Shown here one piece after another: positions 54,201 to 56,293 of a stretch of DNA of 64,000 nt. A program made the translations under genes and the position numbers. How positions within the stretch are numbered: position 1 is the first letter of the stretch; each line of letters opens with the position of its first letter. Below the pieces are notes generated by a model. The model saw only the letters and a list, made by a program, of their open reading frames with translations, was not told the origin of the DNA and made no database searches. Source of the DNA: Rhodopirellula sp. SM50 (GTDB taxonomy: Bacteria; Planctomycetota; Planctomycetia; Pirellulales; Pirellulaceae); NCBI RefSeq assembly GCF_002289565.1, contig NZ_NTFY01000074.1, positions 1 through 64,000 of the forward strand, read 5' to 3'.

Positions 54201-54706
54201 CGTTCTCGGCCGAAGTCAACGCCGCCGTGCTGGCCGGCGCCTTCACCATCACCAATGTCACTACGGGACAGAACGTCGGACTGATCAATGTTTCGGCACA
54301 AGACATCGGGGGCAAGACCGTCGCCACGCTGACCTTTGACGGTGATTCGACCGACGATCCGAACCAGAGCGACCCGGATCCGGATTCGCTGGCCGACGGC
54401 AATTATCGGTTGGTGGTCGCGTCGAATCAGGTCCAACTGGTGTCGACCGGTCGCGAGATGAAGAACGATTTCGTCTTCGGACGCCCGATCGCGGGAGGCA
54501 CGGATGTCGATGACTTCTTCCGCTTGTTCGGCGACAGCGATGGGGACCGCGATGTCGACGGCCAAGACTACGGACGCTTCGGGCTGACCTTCTTGAAGAC
54601 CAGCGATGATGACGGATTCAACTCCGTGTACGACTTCGACAACGATGGCGACGTCGACGGCCAGGACTATGGGCGATTCGGCCTAAGATTCCTCCGTACG
54701 ATTTAA
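27248..54706 (+). CDS. Giant 9152-residue exported multidomain surface protein
   Basis: The N-terminus carries the planctomycete export motif (RRRSLLEKLEDRHLLAA, residues 30-46). Approximate domain order: recurring beta-rich segments with a repeated P-x-I-x-x-S-x-x-x-LL motif and flagellin-hook-like units (47-2100); EF-hand-like loops (near 2143, DYNGDGDVND, and 2580); RTX-type GGxGxDxL repeats (2723-3700, with further patches); FG-GAP repeats (4735-5070); LamG (5085-5270); CSLREA beta-helix (5478-5875); leucine-rich repeats (5992-6105); six jelly-roll repeats (6227-7115); two LamG-like domains (7268-7648); PKD-like domains (7698-8092); VCBS/cadherin-like domains (8092-8432); a glycine-rich beta-helical passenger-like part (8695-8950); and a dockerin-like pair (9088-9152). 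Many calcium sites are expected. Start is GTG 27248 or ATG 27257. It is probably an adhesin or matrix protein; carbohydrate binding is likely from LamG and the setting. Confidence 0.93.
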   Translation: MKAMTRTLQNPSVQRPQDHRRLVAKRRQSRRRSLLEKLEDRHLLAAHLDDAPISEPIQGQLLSVLQTLDQAADALAVDPLLETEIPIAGRSLNDLLGPVDLSSDADWGDLIQFETVAINYFASFDPASGLFDTANQGLDPMASGLAAQLQSHVDMHLGGHFGASPVATVEGGIDSTTDQLIFQITLSETETISIQPSLDAIGNEWKDLGIEFDSAATVELTSTADIDLQFGVGVDQPTGNDPFFDINTFDIGAAITETTGALAYSIGGGAITGNASINNLLADVTGSLSLSGAGSIADRITVTTGNDDVNVDLAFNDATLYAQTLAAATFTASDANLFDGTEATISQNTVALELDLSGQPLIDGLEALADWLDDAVTEDPDDASDQQIAALASKLPLINRSLGELLTESSNRSFTDAVLTTPTVNGDFQEFTATLTGDAATQGISTHSLARFKATSGDYLPAEVAHVEGKVVTLRYDAARSDAPDTTTPEIEFSIGGSLGESLRAALERYHDSDSVPALGTVLTDLQTTLGINTGAIAYDQATKTLSLVPTFSPAPLQLPVRLDFTDQVDGLESDAEFTLSATPTFTLPLQIDLTQGVNDGDRVSVVNDTNPEVSIQLSAALDDPSLVASHNLMKGIIAETTANSGIVLNTTIDLSLENAGGVAINELTESNQSFLQTSISGSIDIPSLSLTPTGLTGAVGSLDIQTTSDGTNTGVMNFTGFDSDGDGFVDSVGGLQAIAVGGFKSFEDLAATDLLQMVVELGDAIESVAGKLDVPGGIPFVDETINTIVSFTDQTSALGSLLFDRAQVIGESEIAATTGVLPEDVTFLVRIEDQDPVFVTVLASQTSSNTSIDDLYADINAALTVAGLAGKVAAVRPAGDRENRLHLQISDPAVGTAIDITTLGITGQAAAPSSGRLGADVNLSVTIDTNNFAGPAVVNVSLPAADTLSNTNPEDLVRSLNAAMAVDVGDGSLLSRYLVARLVGDRIQINAVSSTTTSVAISGGDKLGFDAIQPADDNPAASVLGLGTSLSAIAEMAIGSVQDLVDILNAHTPSATTLTYDSANNRVTFDLKLEQSFSQPIDLSFSESTDLGFADLNFGGGADASFDAAAGVELSVGIDLDRAGSGGTIDASTTLVSLGESFAVHAAVTSTAAADSSAGTLTLRLDRLDGSNETVSVSLAAAELDDNFTAEDLSFDLNDTFAAQSNPLRASLDDAGKLVITSEDASVRAVTVTAAAFGFAGTETSTSPDLMIVLADGSSAAVSLNNAQTLGDVKTAIEAASANLAVSFVGDQIQITDNSTPVDDARMKITNAAGSMAATGLGIQFTALADDDEATSFDDTTTIRGDNLLLGELTDQFFIDTSSTRVYAGAEINASDIHLTASVGFLELGVVGGSISNSDAGKTGLGIDAELSLADNGDGDGLLRLSDFASGGIATAMDAVTPTFGYGGTVTLPLSIPLMPGESPVLELTLIADAGDATRPDLSVNAPNLQGLIGDFSNLSIADLPAMLREVVSLLSSSEISGLNTVIPGINQSPNDLLKFTDSLLEAADNLIDQINIDTIVGLIEQAEQAVNLLDAANEQIESLTAALQRLTSAVGEVRSAGTSSIGRLVSAFTHLKSELTAAADAGVDVSSLTDLRSQLADEILFTDRAAKLLETAINDAIADALGAVTGDLPVSVSAEIVDGNGAAAGYHPVVKLGIGINPTVTQNVGFDLPLPELGPLTVNSSGDLAVTLGGKMQLDVGFNFNTLTPYVFPFDDGGNTDPSDDTGTHFALTAAIDAALNLNAAIGGLNAGLSGTASLAAASDNTLPASITVSINENAAPSDGNTIMGIPIAQLLGSPAAGFSFALDGAVDTTLDATIAGLNVADAIDIDFDLNSPSPTINFDNLKTAVNDYFAGLTDLSSMSLDQLIGGTRAVLNTIESGLSSDLLTSLPLIGEGVDLSNSFIGELQDLVDQFETLVNSTENGVDALVGEVQALIFNNLGPAGANILKLNPVFHDDPNQNDATEVADHRDVEVTLSDLSSTPIREAAFEINLNLAGRDVIDADFDLGLDAVVFEFETEGGVELSWDYDVSLGFGISFEDGFFFKVNPNTTNDANGFPTGAGGAAELNLNAQVNLKPGTRLSGGLFFLNVDAVSNPIEDYNGDGDVNDTLNEAAAGIDYNRDGDKSDIVRESDRNGDGRFSRGTGLAGQIFIDLNDPDDNGKLSLGEIGAAGLINAGIQTEAFVDLSLTADTDAGSALPKLTTDMTLDWSLGYNTNQGFAGGGLPDVAFHDVSLDLGSFFESIAGPAFDLFETHIEPARPIIDFLRQPVPGFSDISVETGGDPITFLDLGAYASGLGPAQVAKAKRVLNTLDSILNAVDTIKGFSSADGLNINFGSFRLGGDLMGSGKPTIDTSGFSSPFGSSSTPGEISPSVFSQINQGGSSSAKANTTSQLKKLNRSGDGGGFGLNIPLLSNPTNAFKLLTGETVELIEWDIPTLDLSLPFSARMGPLGPVPVFGKISGSVDARFDFSIGFDTRGISDTGFFLDGLYFGDLSNVSTGDDINEVEFGMKIRAGIGFDVLLASVYLAGGVGGTVGLNWNDLDGNGKIYFDELAALASLQSPDGIPGACVFDASGRLNAELVIEYSALFISGEIELIDTTLFDFNYTCGVEIATLEDSGRLVLNAGPFASNRDASSDGSEAESFEVTDMGGGEIQVAYDFAIDSDTTVKLRRRFTGVHSIYFDGGGGNDSLIVDASVTVPVTLNGGAGDDTLTGGSGNNTFVGGSGNDTMLSRSGNDRFLFENGWGSDTLVDEGGAVDEFDFSAVTDDLSVSLGSISVSDGRGNQIVSPSGGLVEGIESMIGGSGNDTLTLQDAADAVRVWTINGPGRGNIDGEFFFDRFENLSGGVQEDRFRLRGGSLDGQVNGAGGSDSLNYATSNAPVEINLQTSTAPLIGSFANIESLVGGNSSDDRLIGPTAGSAWTIDATNAGTINSTLSFSRIENLTGGNNADTFAVGANGRLTGKLIGFTTIGTNDVDHLDLSAKTTPLAVSINKTNEGIVSGVVDFEGIESITGGMDNDEFDFAPLARLTGTLDGSGGDRDHLDFNSWSSPINVDLNLASGGPQVGGIRNAEFLTGGSAGDTLKGNASANRIIGGLGGDMIDGRGGDNVIAGDNVAIVEAGGVVSEIRSLDGGTSDTISAAGGDNVVLAGAGGDNVTLGNGDNFVAGDLALVTLSGGEVVDFRSILPAVGAGDTITVGSGHDIIIAGDGADTVNDSGGRNVILGDRGNVALIFGIPLRATGTSSPGSGNDTINSGNSFDAIIGGGGGDTINAGAGNNHVFGDDGTIDFVNSLPSTLIPVASTFEGNDFITTLGGRDIIHTGNGDNTVIAGDGNDDVFGGSGIDIIQGEGGDDFLVGGLGDDDIFGGAGNDVIFGGVALGTRGNYDDPSDFTLPPGFADAQAAHFTNYTPTVKITPLIVMDLSTGTLDSIPGVIGDGRDNLDGGDDNDVIFGGVNVDILLGGSGSDYLDAGSGADLFVEGGAGDDVVRGGAGNDILRGGDGIDHLLGDDGDDELHGEKGTATDDQAGQRLFGGPGRDTLFAFAPTTDVATERLLVGDQLFGGPGGDFLHGNLRIEVLDGGSGNDFITGDEFAGPLYASRTDADVNGADDLLLGGGGEDQLFGGGGNDTIWGGPGTDYIHGQRGADTQYGGGGIDIFVLPTNLATSDGLDRVSPGGAFNLDVIDGHFGNFPGEATPVDDNATDILAIDGTSAPDTILVGASGGMAAIRYGIHTIPVDLFDADGTPLVQQFRIAGLAGNDTIGFYTQLAVDAGVFPAVAGLDPLDLTPFADRSDWVGVFDGNSGDDLLIGSDGRDRMDGGIGSDTAYGFGGDDRLWGDGGDGSTSDTDTLYAGQGNDDLVGGLGKNNLYAWSFDPQPALVAPGTPEAYPDRGFGVFVDENGTLFNDDGDLNDNGVFDEDESVTIGPVRLARIQEKTGLNRILGSEQADNLYGGTTLDFMYGNGGADVLYRADGTRFESADDGATGGGLEGDEWKQYARDSDQVWYIGGTNAADQITVDFVTEPGVVADRHLVTRLTENNGNFSFAANVRLDFTATDENDNEVWRSDDLDFKLDDLQSAGDAAARADALTTIATQQIDESELLMELLPPEGDFLVILIDSLGGNDSINVGPTVQKTVWIDAGDGDDVVKIQSGNSILVDKTESSVGSTELGSTGAASRNDVPRQAFNLLSPVEGNDTAFDGTELESGVIEFNDLSIDSPDDVDWYSFTFAADGTAAGSISTESGGPIDNLELSVYTAAQLDPISGPLEGETPILNVQSSGDSATLTGLSGLDAGTTYYLRISSEQVPTLYDLRFNLDGIAINGSQPKVSLSLREDTIRRDVIIGGAGNDILQGGGGEEWIFGGIGNDVLTGGKDRQASDLLFGGDGDDTFQLISDALPLLANQPNTNFDPATQTYLPTFSDQFIGGDGTDRVLFLGGDLDRRGLPVPDYSSLRYNTGLHRYEFTSLVWDIGLQRYRTTFIDANGNDVQDGGEFTVYEQEYLFYQTRDVELTQFDTRAGDDVVHADPEFQFLPIDISGATPVLDATADASLFEEWGIDLGDFEQGASEAALTINLGPGNDYAFGTLLADTILGGPGNDFIAGQQGNDQIDGGSGDDSIFGGTADDATQTGFPHYPTLPAGFVSGVFESELFVYGLATPSLPFSSTRGGVQLETPPTTETGFESSSFGLTGADDGDVLSDLRTIGDFNGDFEDDFIVSGREVSYVLLGPVDLNDLSSVENEASFIIDHNAIGSPAERQGNINGDRFGDLTFVRRQTDPSSGATQTIVTVVLGNELPKPGLLWPREWNQEFVGDFLNPTISRTIQLDETQLFAGSHPSVQLLDHDGDDNDDVLVFASDIPPGGSNAGYIFGGAELTSGDTSVAGAVASLDPSALGLSGGGYSAIVIGDVDGDDVDDITYADADNVTVNTTQLATVFGPEPFKIASLGDVNNDGYDDVALVLPDGVEVHYGGVDVASLFSSAGVVIPGSGLSPIAGDFNGDTQVDLAMIQPSNTASDNVAVFYSAANLSGNVAIGNADVTLPFSGQLIPPDAFLRFDNDVLRLPHSVLDGRTKLTISLTARPHFANGHSAYALISGANATDSNEFLLEFANPTTVHLTVDGNSYSWTVPDTSDRFHHWALTINDSPSTVALFLDGVSMNDANIGSDPNRYDYTGGAIDLAANGLVIGQEQDSVGGNFDANQSFVGELAELSVWNVALDAATIASLESSGVVGTETTLDHWYQFAASTGDNVSDGKGTADGTLDDEPLRPQRDSGFSSIGGALIAPGIGLNSDDIDDLLIPAGLSSNQLGQRDAGRVYVVYGSLGESMLPTDFDVLENFSVSGSGSFVVDRGTGRPALFDDGGNPFSLQSQSEKWFKFTTLGDGKSGDAIRFDGQVIGDLLDARGRVLAAGQQAFDLRAIEAGTYYLRVFSQDRSDATSSGFGPADVIVDTLLDENDGNTARTGNLIASPGGSGISLREAILAANNSPGSQTIRFATGLSGSMELASTLGEITISDDLIIVGPGADQLTLDAGEDGFRIFDINDGVGNTIIDVVIDGVTLTGGDASGDGGAIRSVESLQISGSRVVQNSSSRHAGGIFNDGGSLTIVDSTVSGNAANNTGGGVRSEDGTLTVSGSMFALNTSGFGGGGIFSLRNDLTIDNSTFSQNEARTNGGGVFVGQGNNTSEIYNSTFTLNKSDSNANNVGLGGGIRDHNGVSILLHNTIVAGNTTGSTGAFDDFSGSTGAASSFNLIGSDAGLTGITHGAQGNQIGTAANPIDAILGDLAGNGGPTATHLPAASSPAIDAGSTSTWVDQRGRPRPLDGNGDGVAAADIGAVEVGDAFTIEFEAPIRGQSHESSTLPDRDRLTGGQGQDILVGGPGLDLLIGDSGNDEFRGEPIEILDGSIIEPQTSPLAAELSYNDVLNPLDPIVDEISDVGLLVAIHQQLGRPVTNGGTVVHSELRASELASITFLDASYRGITDLAGIENLVNLRTLDLAGNNLSHEALQHLRPSVSTAALRSGELIGLSRLESLDISNNIDIEYLDALDNLVTLESLNALGTRVDAFAPSTTDTLDQLIHLTTLTLPIPSFAGFDHFETARLGTDAPSSSWTFFDNGQSTVSIVSDGINGTQSLEIRPVPTPIINSSEDFESAALGDTAPVDWAFVFERLTSPRVIMDGVAATQSLLLSPPLPMLHEDFNSAVVGPTAPAGWSFYQDANTSLDVEVVSNAIFDTNSLRLAQSSVTPITEDFESTTPGNVPVDWAFTGSGARDVEVVDIGTQTHQLEIEAGFLGMGLGEASWTVGDLGGMAQPVLRFDRSGLINDAFSGSFTGSANADGVAVSNDGSTWYPIWDNATNVGLEGTGIPLTGLPIVPGPGFQIRFQNYSDFGTETVRFDNIEISDAAPDALKEATWSVDLSGINRPVLSWIQRDDGLDELTPFASSPFTGHSNADGVAVSNDGGTNWYPIWNEAAQTGTDSVELDLTTVGLPFTPGASFLVKFQSYGDDGSRLYDNIQIVDIDPLIVSSEDFNSAVVGPTAPAGWSFYQDANTSLDVEVVSNAIFDTNSLRLAQSSVTPITEDFESTTPGNVPVDWAFTGSGARDVEVVDIGTQTHQLEIEAGFLGMGLGEASWTVGDLGGMAQPVLRFDRSGLINDAFSGSFTGSANADGVAVSNDGSTWYPIWDNATNVGLEGTGIPLTGLPIVPGPGFQIRFQNYSDFGTETVRFDNIEISDAAPDALKEATWSVDLSGINRPVLSWIQRDDGLDELTPFASSPFTGHSNADGVAVSNDGGTNWYPIWNEAAQTGTDSVELDLTTVGLPFTPGASFLVKFQSYGDDGSRLYDNIQIVERTPTGLSESTWSVDLSKSSHPELQFDYKDIGDHTNAPFSGSFTGSFNADGVAVSNDGTTWYPVWDAVSVSGTQTVTIDLTTKSLPFLPGANFQVRFQNYGFEGSRVFDNISITDVSPEGDGYADWAVDLSNAVQPVLSFTHDATTPEWSFSGVFTGIQSASGRVEVSNDGVNWFTALDLDQNDGVEPIAIDLSALPITPDAGFRARFRHIGHDGSFRLFDDIRIVDVAAKLNPDDQNLVFPEQSTISIELAASQTWQVVDPLGATIASGASTQVNFDAADNGTYMVRKQRVDASGFDDWFPVAVVNAAPTIVQLPDFALANGNGGANEGDTVTLGARSNGATQVTVPVQLNGVRFDDLILSDSGVADLPSLAISTQIIDPAGVTTDLSHAALEFNNNVLILDSSVVDQRNSLTSAFWVKPTGAFPQTILSAQNASANPELEITLTGATTLTVHDKGTSQDFTVPAIDDGEWHQVTVVRDTAAGEVRVYVDGAESAERLTATLASLTVSDEGLYVGQKLGQFVTSALNGTLDELAFWNRALTADEIGELASQNEILQDSNLIGYWPLNAGGGSVVLDSSSGGHDGRLTTLTNEPVETHRYPLTANLDDSLGGPSLVGAGTVTADGYVFNAGEGPNVSGIVDPASYSIEFEFAIDNTSGYKKLLDFKDRTSDNGLYVFNGIVRFYNRSGNPSAGSISILASQSHKLRIDRDGTSKQVQVFVDDELQISFVDAPDDSVFDGPGGIIHLLRDDALPSENPSGVLTSLRTVDLAGSLQPPQWSTDVPAESIRSVQLVDNGDYTFRVLIHDDDGGFAAADRVFSVNNVDPVISDPPAAAAPLAASAGTTIKLDKRVSDVGVDDTFTYLWEVTNDNGQAILTSDELKFEFTPEYAGNYTAKLTVTDKDGGISSVTEEFEVKPVVAINAPASSEAGKLITLTPDGSTPLAPAGLLRGDARSVERGYQWEFVSVPPTAPIVGALDERELNFFPTVAGNYEVKLIITDQFYTTVGGTKTLNSSISNETTSVLTVGAAGAISIVAPTQPAGEGDTLVFSIAGLPPVIEDRAFDWIVVGGASNTLPVEDPATFAFQPTDDGIYTISLTVIDLVMGRFYFRSAPDVIVTVHNAKPVIVANAVEGLEGSPVTLTATVTDPGVSDTHTYSIDWGDGTAASTGNVTGGNISVTRASGYTQDGTYTATISVTDSGTPAATRTISVPLVIRNVVPTGVDDTPATDEDTALTGLNLVTNDTDPGADLLSVDSVALVSNKGATVTLVGGLVTYDPRGSATLNALMAGQTVIDEFTYVVSDDFGDKDTATVSVTVTGVNDAPIANTDRASITENSTNVTGSLLANDTDVDTGVSILAVSEIAGVSNDATDVVGSYGTLDWNSDGTFTYTLDNANGAVEQLVAGQKLEDSFEYTMTDGVLTSTASLTVAINGVNDPPVAAADSAAVDLRTATTAIGQLLDNDGDVDDVIALATVNGDAANVGKQFTLPSGALLRVKTDGEFEYDPNGAFDSLPGGASQVDTFAYTITDTAGNTAANTAAITVIGKNDAPRSITLGNTSVFDDATAGTVVGALASFDVDNGDTTTITIDPANNGGGRFAASGNELVIATGAPTLTVGSHVITLVSTDAIGASLEQSFNVSILPAPVDPTPELDMAALSASALTVRRNGNHFEVVDQTDTVVLSQRLDQTQSLVIRGTDAADEQVTVDYASGGAFELFRGINFEAGDGGMDGLSVIGIPATMTATHVSSGAGAGDAQVVINDGSLQNAVQFSGVQPLSITGMAQIRFDANTIGTSTLDIGGQTLTLDSSGPVNLPDRTLLNGGTISSTGLISLGSGETLTGNGTVAGPFSGQAGSVVMLDGDLTVGDSSAAGFATDGELHVSAHALTLLDSDRVVLGSLTDLGNATLAGQLIAANGFVLESGRSVTGFGTLDSTNDIALSSLVNGSVTGNSAAQPITLSGFIKGIGALDHVNITGQHSPGLSPAQVVGGSVNYSNTATVELEIGGTTPGSTGHDQLRHTGLLSVDGDLVVTLINDFVPAAGDEFLLITADGGVSGTFDTVTLPELPDELGWELSYSASEMRLAVVSLPAIESVLVNGSTAGGRSMIRSLEVTFSAEVNAAVLAGAFTITNVTTGQNVGLINVSAQDIGGKTVATLTFDGDSTDDPNQSDPDPDSLADGNYRLVVASNQVQLVSTGREMKNDFVFGRPIAGGTDVDDFFRLFGDSDGDRDVDGQDYGRFGLTFLKTSDDDGFNSVYDFDNDGDVDGQDYGRFGLRFLRTI
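35415..38340 (+). repeat. RTX calcium-binding repeat block in the giant gene
   Basis: The encoded text repeats GGxGxDxLxGGxG nonapeptides (for example GGAGDDTLTGGSGNNTFVGG). Longer spacer segments of about 60-70 residues, repeated with divergence, lie between the runs (ENLTGGNNADTFAVG, EFLTGGSAGDTLKGN). Extra patches occur near 38790-38960, 40380-40530, 41080-41220 and 44940-45020. RTX repeats fold into a beta-roll on binding calcium outside the cell. Confidence 0.9.
45923..46887 (+). repeat. 965-bp direct repeat in the giant gene, copy 1
   Basis: This block matches 46913-47877 at an offset of exactly 990 bases. I count four base differences: three in the first 40 bases and one near the end (GCAGG against GCAGA). 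None changes the protein. It encodes two jelly-roll domains with SNADGVAVSNDG and WYPIWN motifs. Confidence 0.93.
46913..47877 (+). repeat. 965-bp direct repeat in the giant gene, copy 2
   Basis: This is the second copy of the 45923-46887 block, separated from it by 25 bases. Two further, clearly diverged jelly-roll units follow (about 47880-48560, FNADGVAVSNDGTTWYPVW). This shows that the family expanded in steps, with the 965-bp doubling the most recent. Confidence 0.93.
54505..54703 (+). other. Dockerin-like EF-hand pair at the C-terminus of the giant protein
   Basis: Two calcium-loop repeats, DSDGDRDVDGQDYGRFGLTF and DFDNDGDVDGQDYGRFGLRF, end the giant protein. They resemble the paired F-hand motifs of type I dockerins, which are frequent at the C-termini of large planctomycete exported proteins. 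A matching cohesin is not encoded in this window. Confidence 0.8.
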
Positions 54707-54777
54707 TCCCACCAAAGAAAAACCTCCTCACACCGAGACCTGATGTCGGCGACTTGCGTTTCGGTGGCCAAGCTTGG

Positions 54778-54794
54778 ACTGCTGTCCCAGCAGT
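54778..54794 (+). terminator. Small hairpin after the giant gene
   Basis: ACTGCTG and CAGCAGT form a 7-bp stem with a 3-base loop, about 70 bases after the stop codon. There is no T-run, so its role as a terminator for the two convergent genes is only possible. Confidence 0.35.
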
Positions 54795-54888
54795 GGGATC
54801 GGTCTAGTGAAATAGATCGTCCCGGTGCTTGTTTCCGATCCGGGGAATAGGAAATCACGCGGCCGGAAACTGCATCGAGGTCGGGCGG

Positions 54889-55770
54889 TCAGTCGCTGGT
54901 CACATGCTGATCAAGGAAATTGTACAACTCTTCCGTGGCCCGATCGTCGGGCTTGCCCAAGTCATTGTTCAGCCGGCTGTGGTTGCTATCGCGTACTCCA
55001 AGTGCCTTTGCCGGAATGTCGGCGCTCCGCAGCACCTCCTCCAGACGCCCCGCCTGGGCCCGCGTGTCGGGATTGCCAGAGAAGTACAGGATCAAAAACG
55101 GCGGAATGCCTTTGCCTTTCTCAACATGAGTGACCGCGGAATAGTCGACGTGTTTTTGCGGGTCGTTTCCGAACTTTTGGCGATGTCCAAACGTGAACAT
55201 CTTGCCGCCGTAGAGCATCTGGCGGAGCTCGGCCGTCATGATGATCTTGGGGATGTCGTAGGTGTCGCCATCGACGGGAATGCAGCCCTTCAAAATATCC
55301 AGCGAAGCCCCCGCCTGTTCGACGTACCGCTCGTCGATACAGATCAAGGCGGCCAGTTGGGCACCGGCTGAATGGCCACCGACAAAGATCCGCTGGGGAT
55401 CACCGCCGTACGTCCCAATATGCTTGTGTACCCAGCCCAGCGATTTGGCGACATCCCCGATCAGCTCCTCCATGCTGACCTCCGGCAAGAGGCGGTAGTT
55501 CGTCGAGACGAAGAGAAAGCCACGCTCGGTCAAGGCCTGCGGTTTGACGCCCACGTCGCTCTTGTCGCCGACCTGCCAGCCACCACCATGGATCCAAAAC
55601 ACGACGGGCAGCGGTTCCGATGCCGACACCTCGGGCGTGTAGATATCAAGTTTGTGACGCGGGTGGCCGTTGTCCACATAGGCAACGTCTGTTTCGACAT
55701 TCTGGCCCAGAGCCATATTGCCACAGGCAAGACCCATCCAAAGCGCCACGCTGAATCTGATCTGCATCAT
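54889..55770 (-). CDS. Secreted alpha/beta-hydrolase (esterase-like)
   Basis: I chose the ATG at 55770, which gives a 293-residue protein with a clean signal peptide ([17 protein letters not shown], cleavage near LGQ-NVE). A longer open frame to 55830 adds 20 residues with no feature. The oxyanion-hole motif HGGGW is at 61-65 and the nucleophile elbow GGHSAGAQ holds S134. A late [11 protein letters not shown] supplies the probable histidine. This pattern is that of the hormone-sensitive-lipase/carboxylesterase group, whose planctomycete members often remove acetyl or feruloyl groups from polysaccharides. It converges on the giant gene. The substrate is not evident. Confidence 0.88.
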   Translation of the reverse strand: MMQIRFSVALWMGLACGNMALGQNVETDVAYVDNGHPRHKLDIYTPEVSASEPLPVVFWIHGGGWQVGDKSDVGVKPQALTERGFLFVSTNYRLLPEVSMEELIGDVAKSLGWVHKHIGTYGGDPQRIFVGGHSAGAQLAALICIDERYVEQAGASLDILKGCIPVDGDTYDIPKIIMTAELRQMLYGGKMFTFGHRQKFGNDPQKHVDYSAVTHVEKGKGIPPFLILYFSGNPDTRAQAGRLEEVLRSADIPAKALGVRDSNHSRLNNDLGKPDDRATEELYNFLDQHVTSD

Positions 55771-55890
55771 TGAAGCCGCCCGCAAGCAGTAAGGAGACGA
55801 AGGGAACGCTGAGCAGCATGACGATAACACGACAGTACTACATCAAAAACATCAGCCGACAGCACAGCGTATCCGACGCCAAAGGCATGT

Positions 55891-56139
55891 GCCACCATTT
55901 CCGTCCTCGACCACCTGTCTCTTAGCTGGGCCAACGACGAGGTCATTGCCCCGGATCACTCGCACCATGTCACCGTCTAGTGGTGTTCAATCGAGGATCC
56001 TGACGATCAGGGGCACAGCAAGGACACCCACAATGATGGGATTCTTTCGACGGCTGAAGACAGCGGTGCGGTTTCGTTGTACCAAGACATCATTCTGCCC
56101 CGCATGATTCTGCCATTGCGTGACACCGGAAACGGTTAG
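55891..56139 (+). pseudogene. Relic of a pectate-lyase-like gene with an internal stop
   Basis: The frame reads TISVLDHLSLSWANDEVIAP, then DHSHHVTV, a TAG at 55978-55980, WCSIEDPDDQGHSKDTHNDG and on to a TAG at 56137. The pattern D-H-x-S-x-SW-x-x-DE-x-I followed by HHVTVQW and an NDQGHSKG-like stretch is characteristic of right-handed beta-helix pectate-lyase-like proteins. The TAG stands where Gln (CAG) is normal, a single C-to-T change. Both ends of the gene are missing. It lies between the esterase and DUF3160 genes. Nothing else is recognisable in 55831-55890 or 56140-56293. Confidence 0.65.
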
Positions 56140-56293
56140 GATGTTGAAAGCCCGAGAAAAAGTCCTGAACCCTTTGTCTCAAGCAACTGCAATAAAAGAA
56201 GATGGGGCTGTATGCAGACCAGCGACGAGCCAGTTGGCCGGTCGTCCGCCCTGTTCAATTTCCCCAAGACGAGAAAGCAATGGTGGCTCGCTG

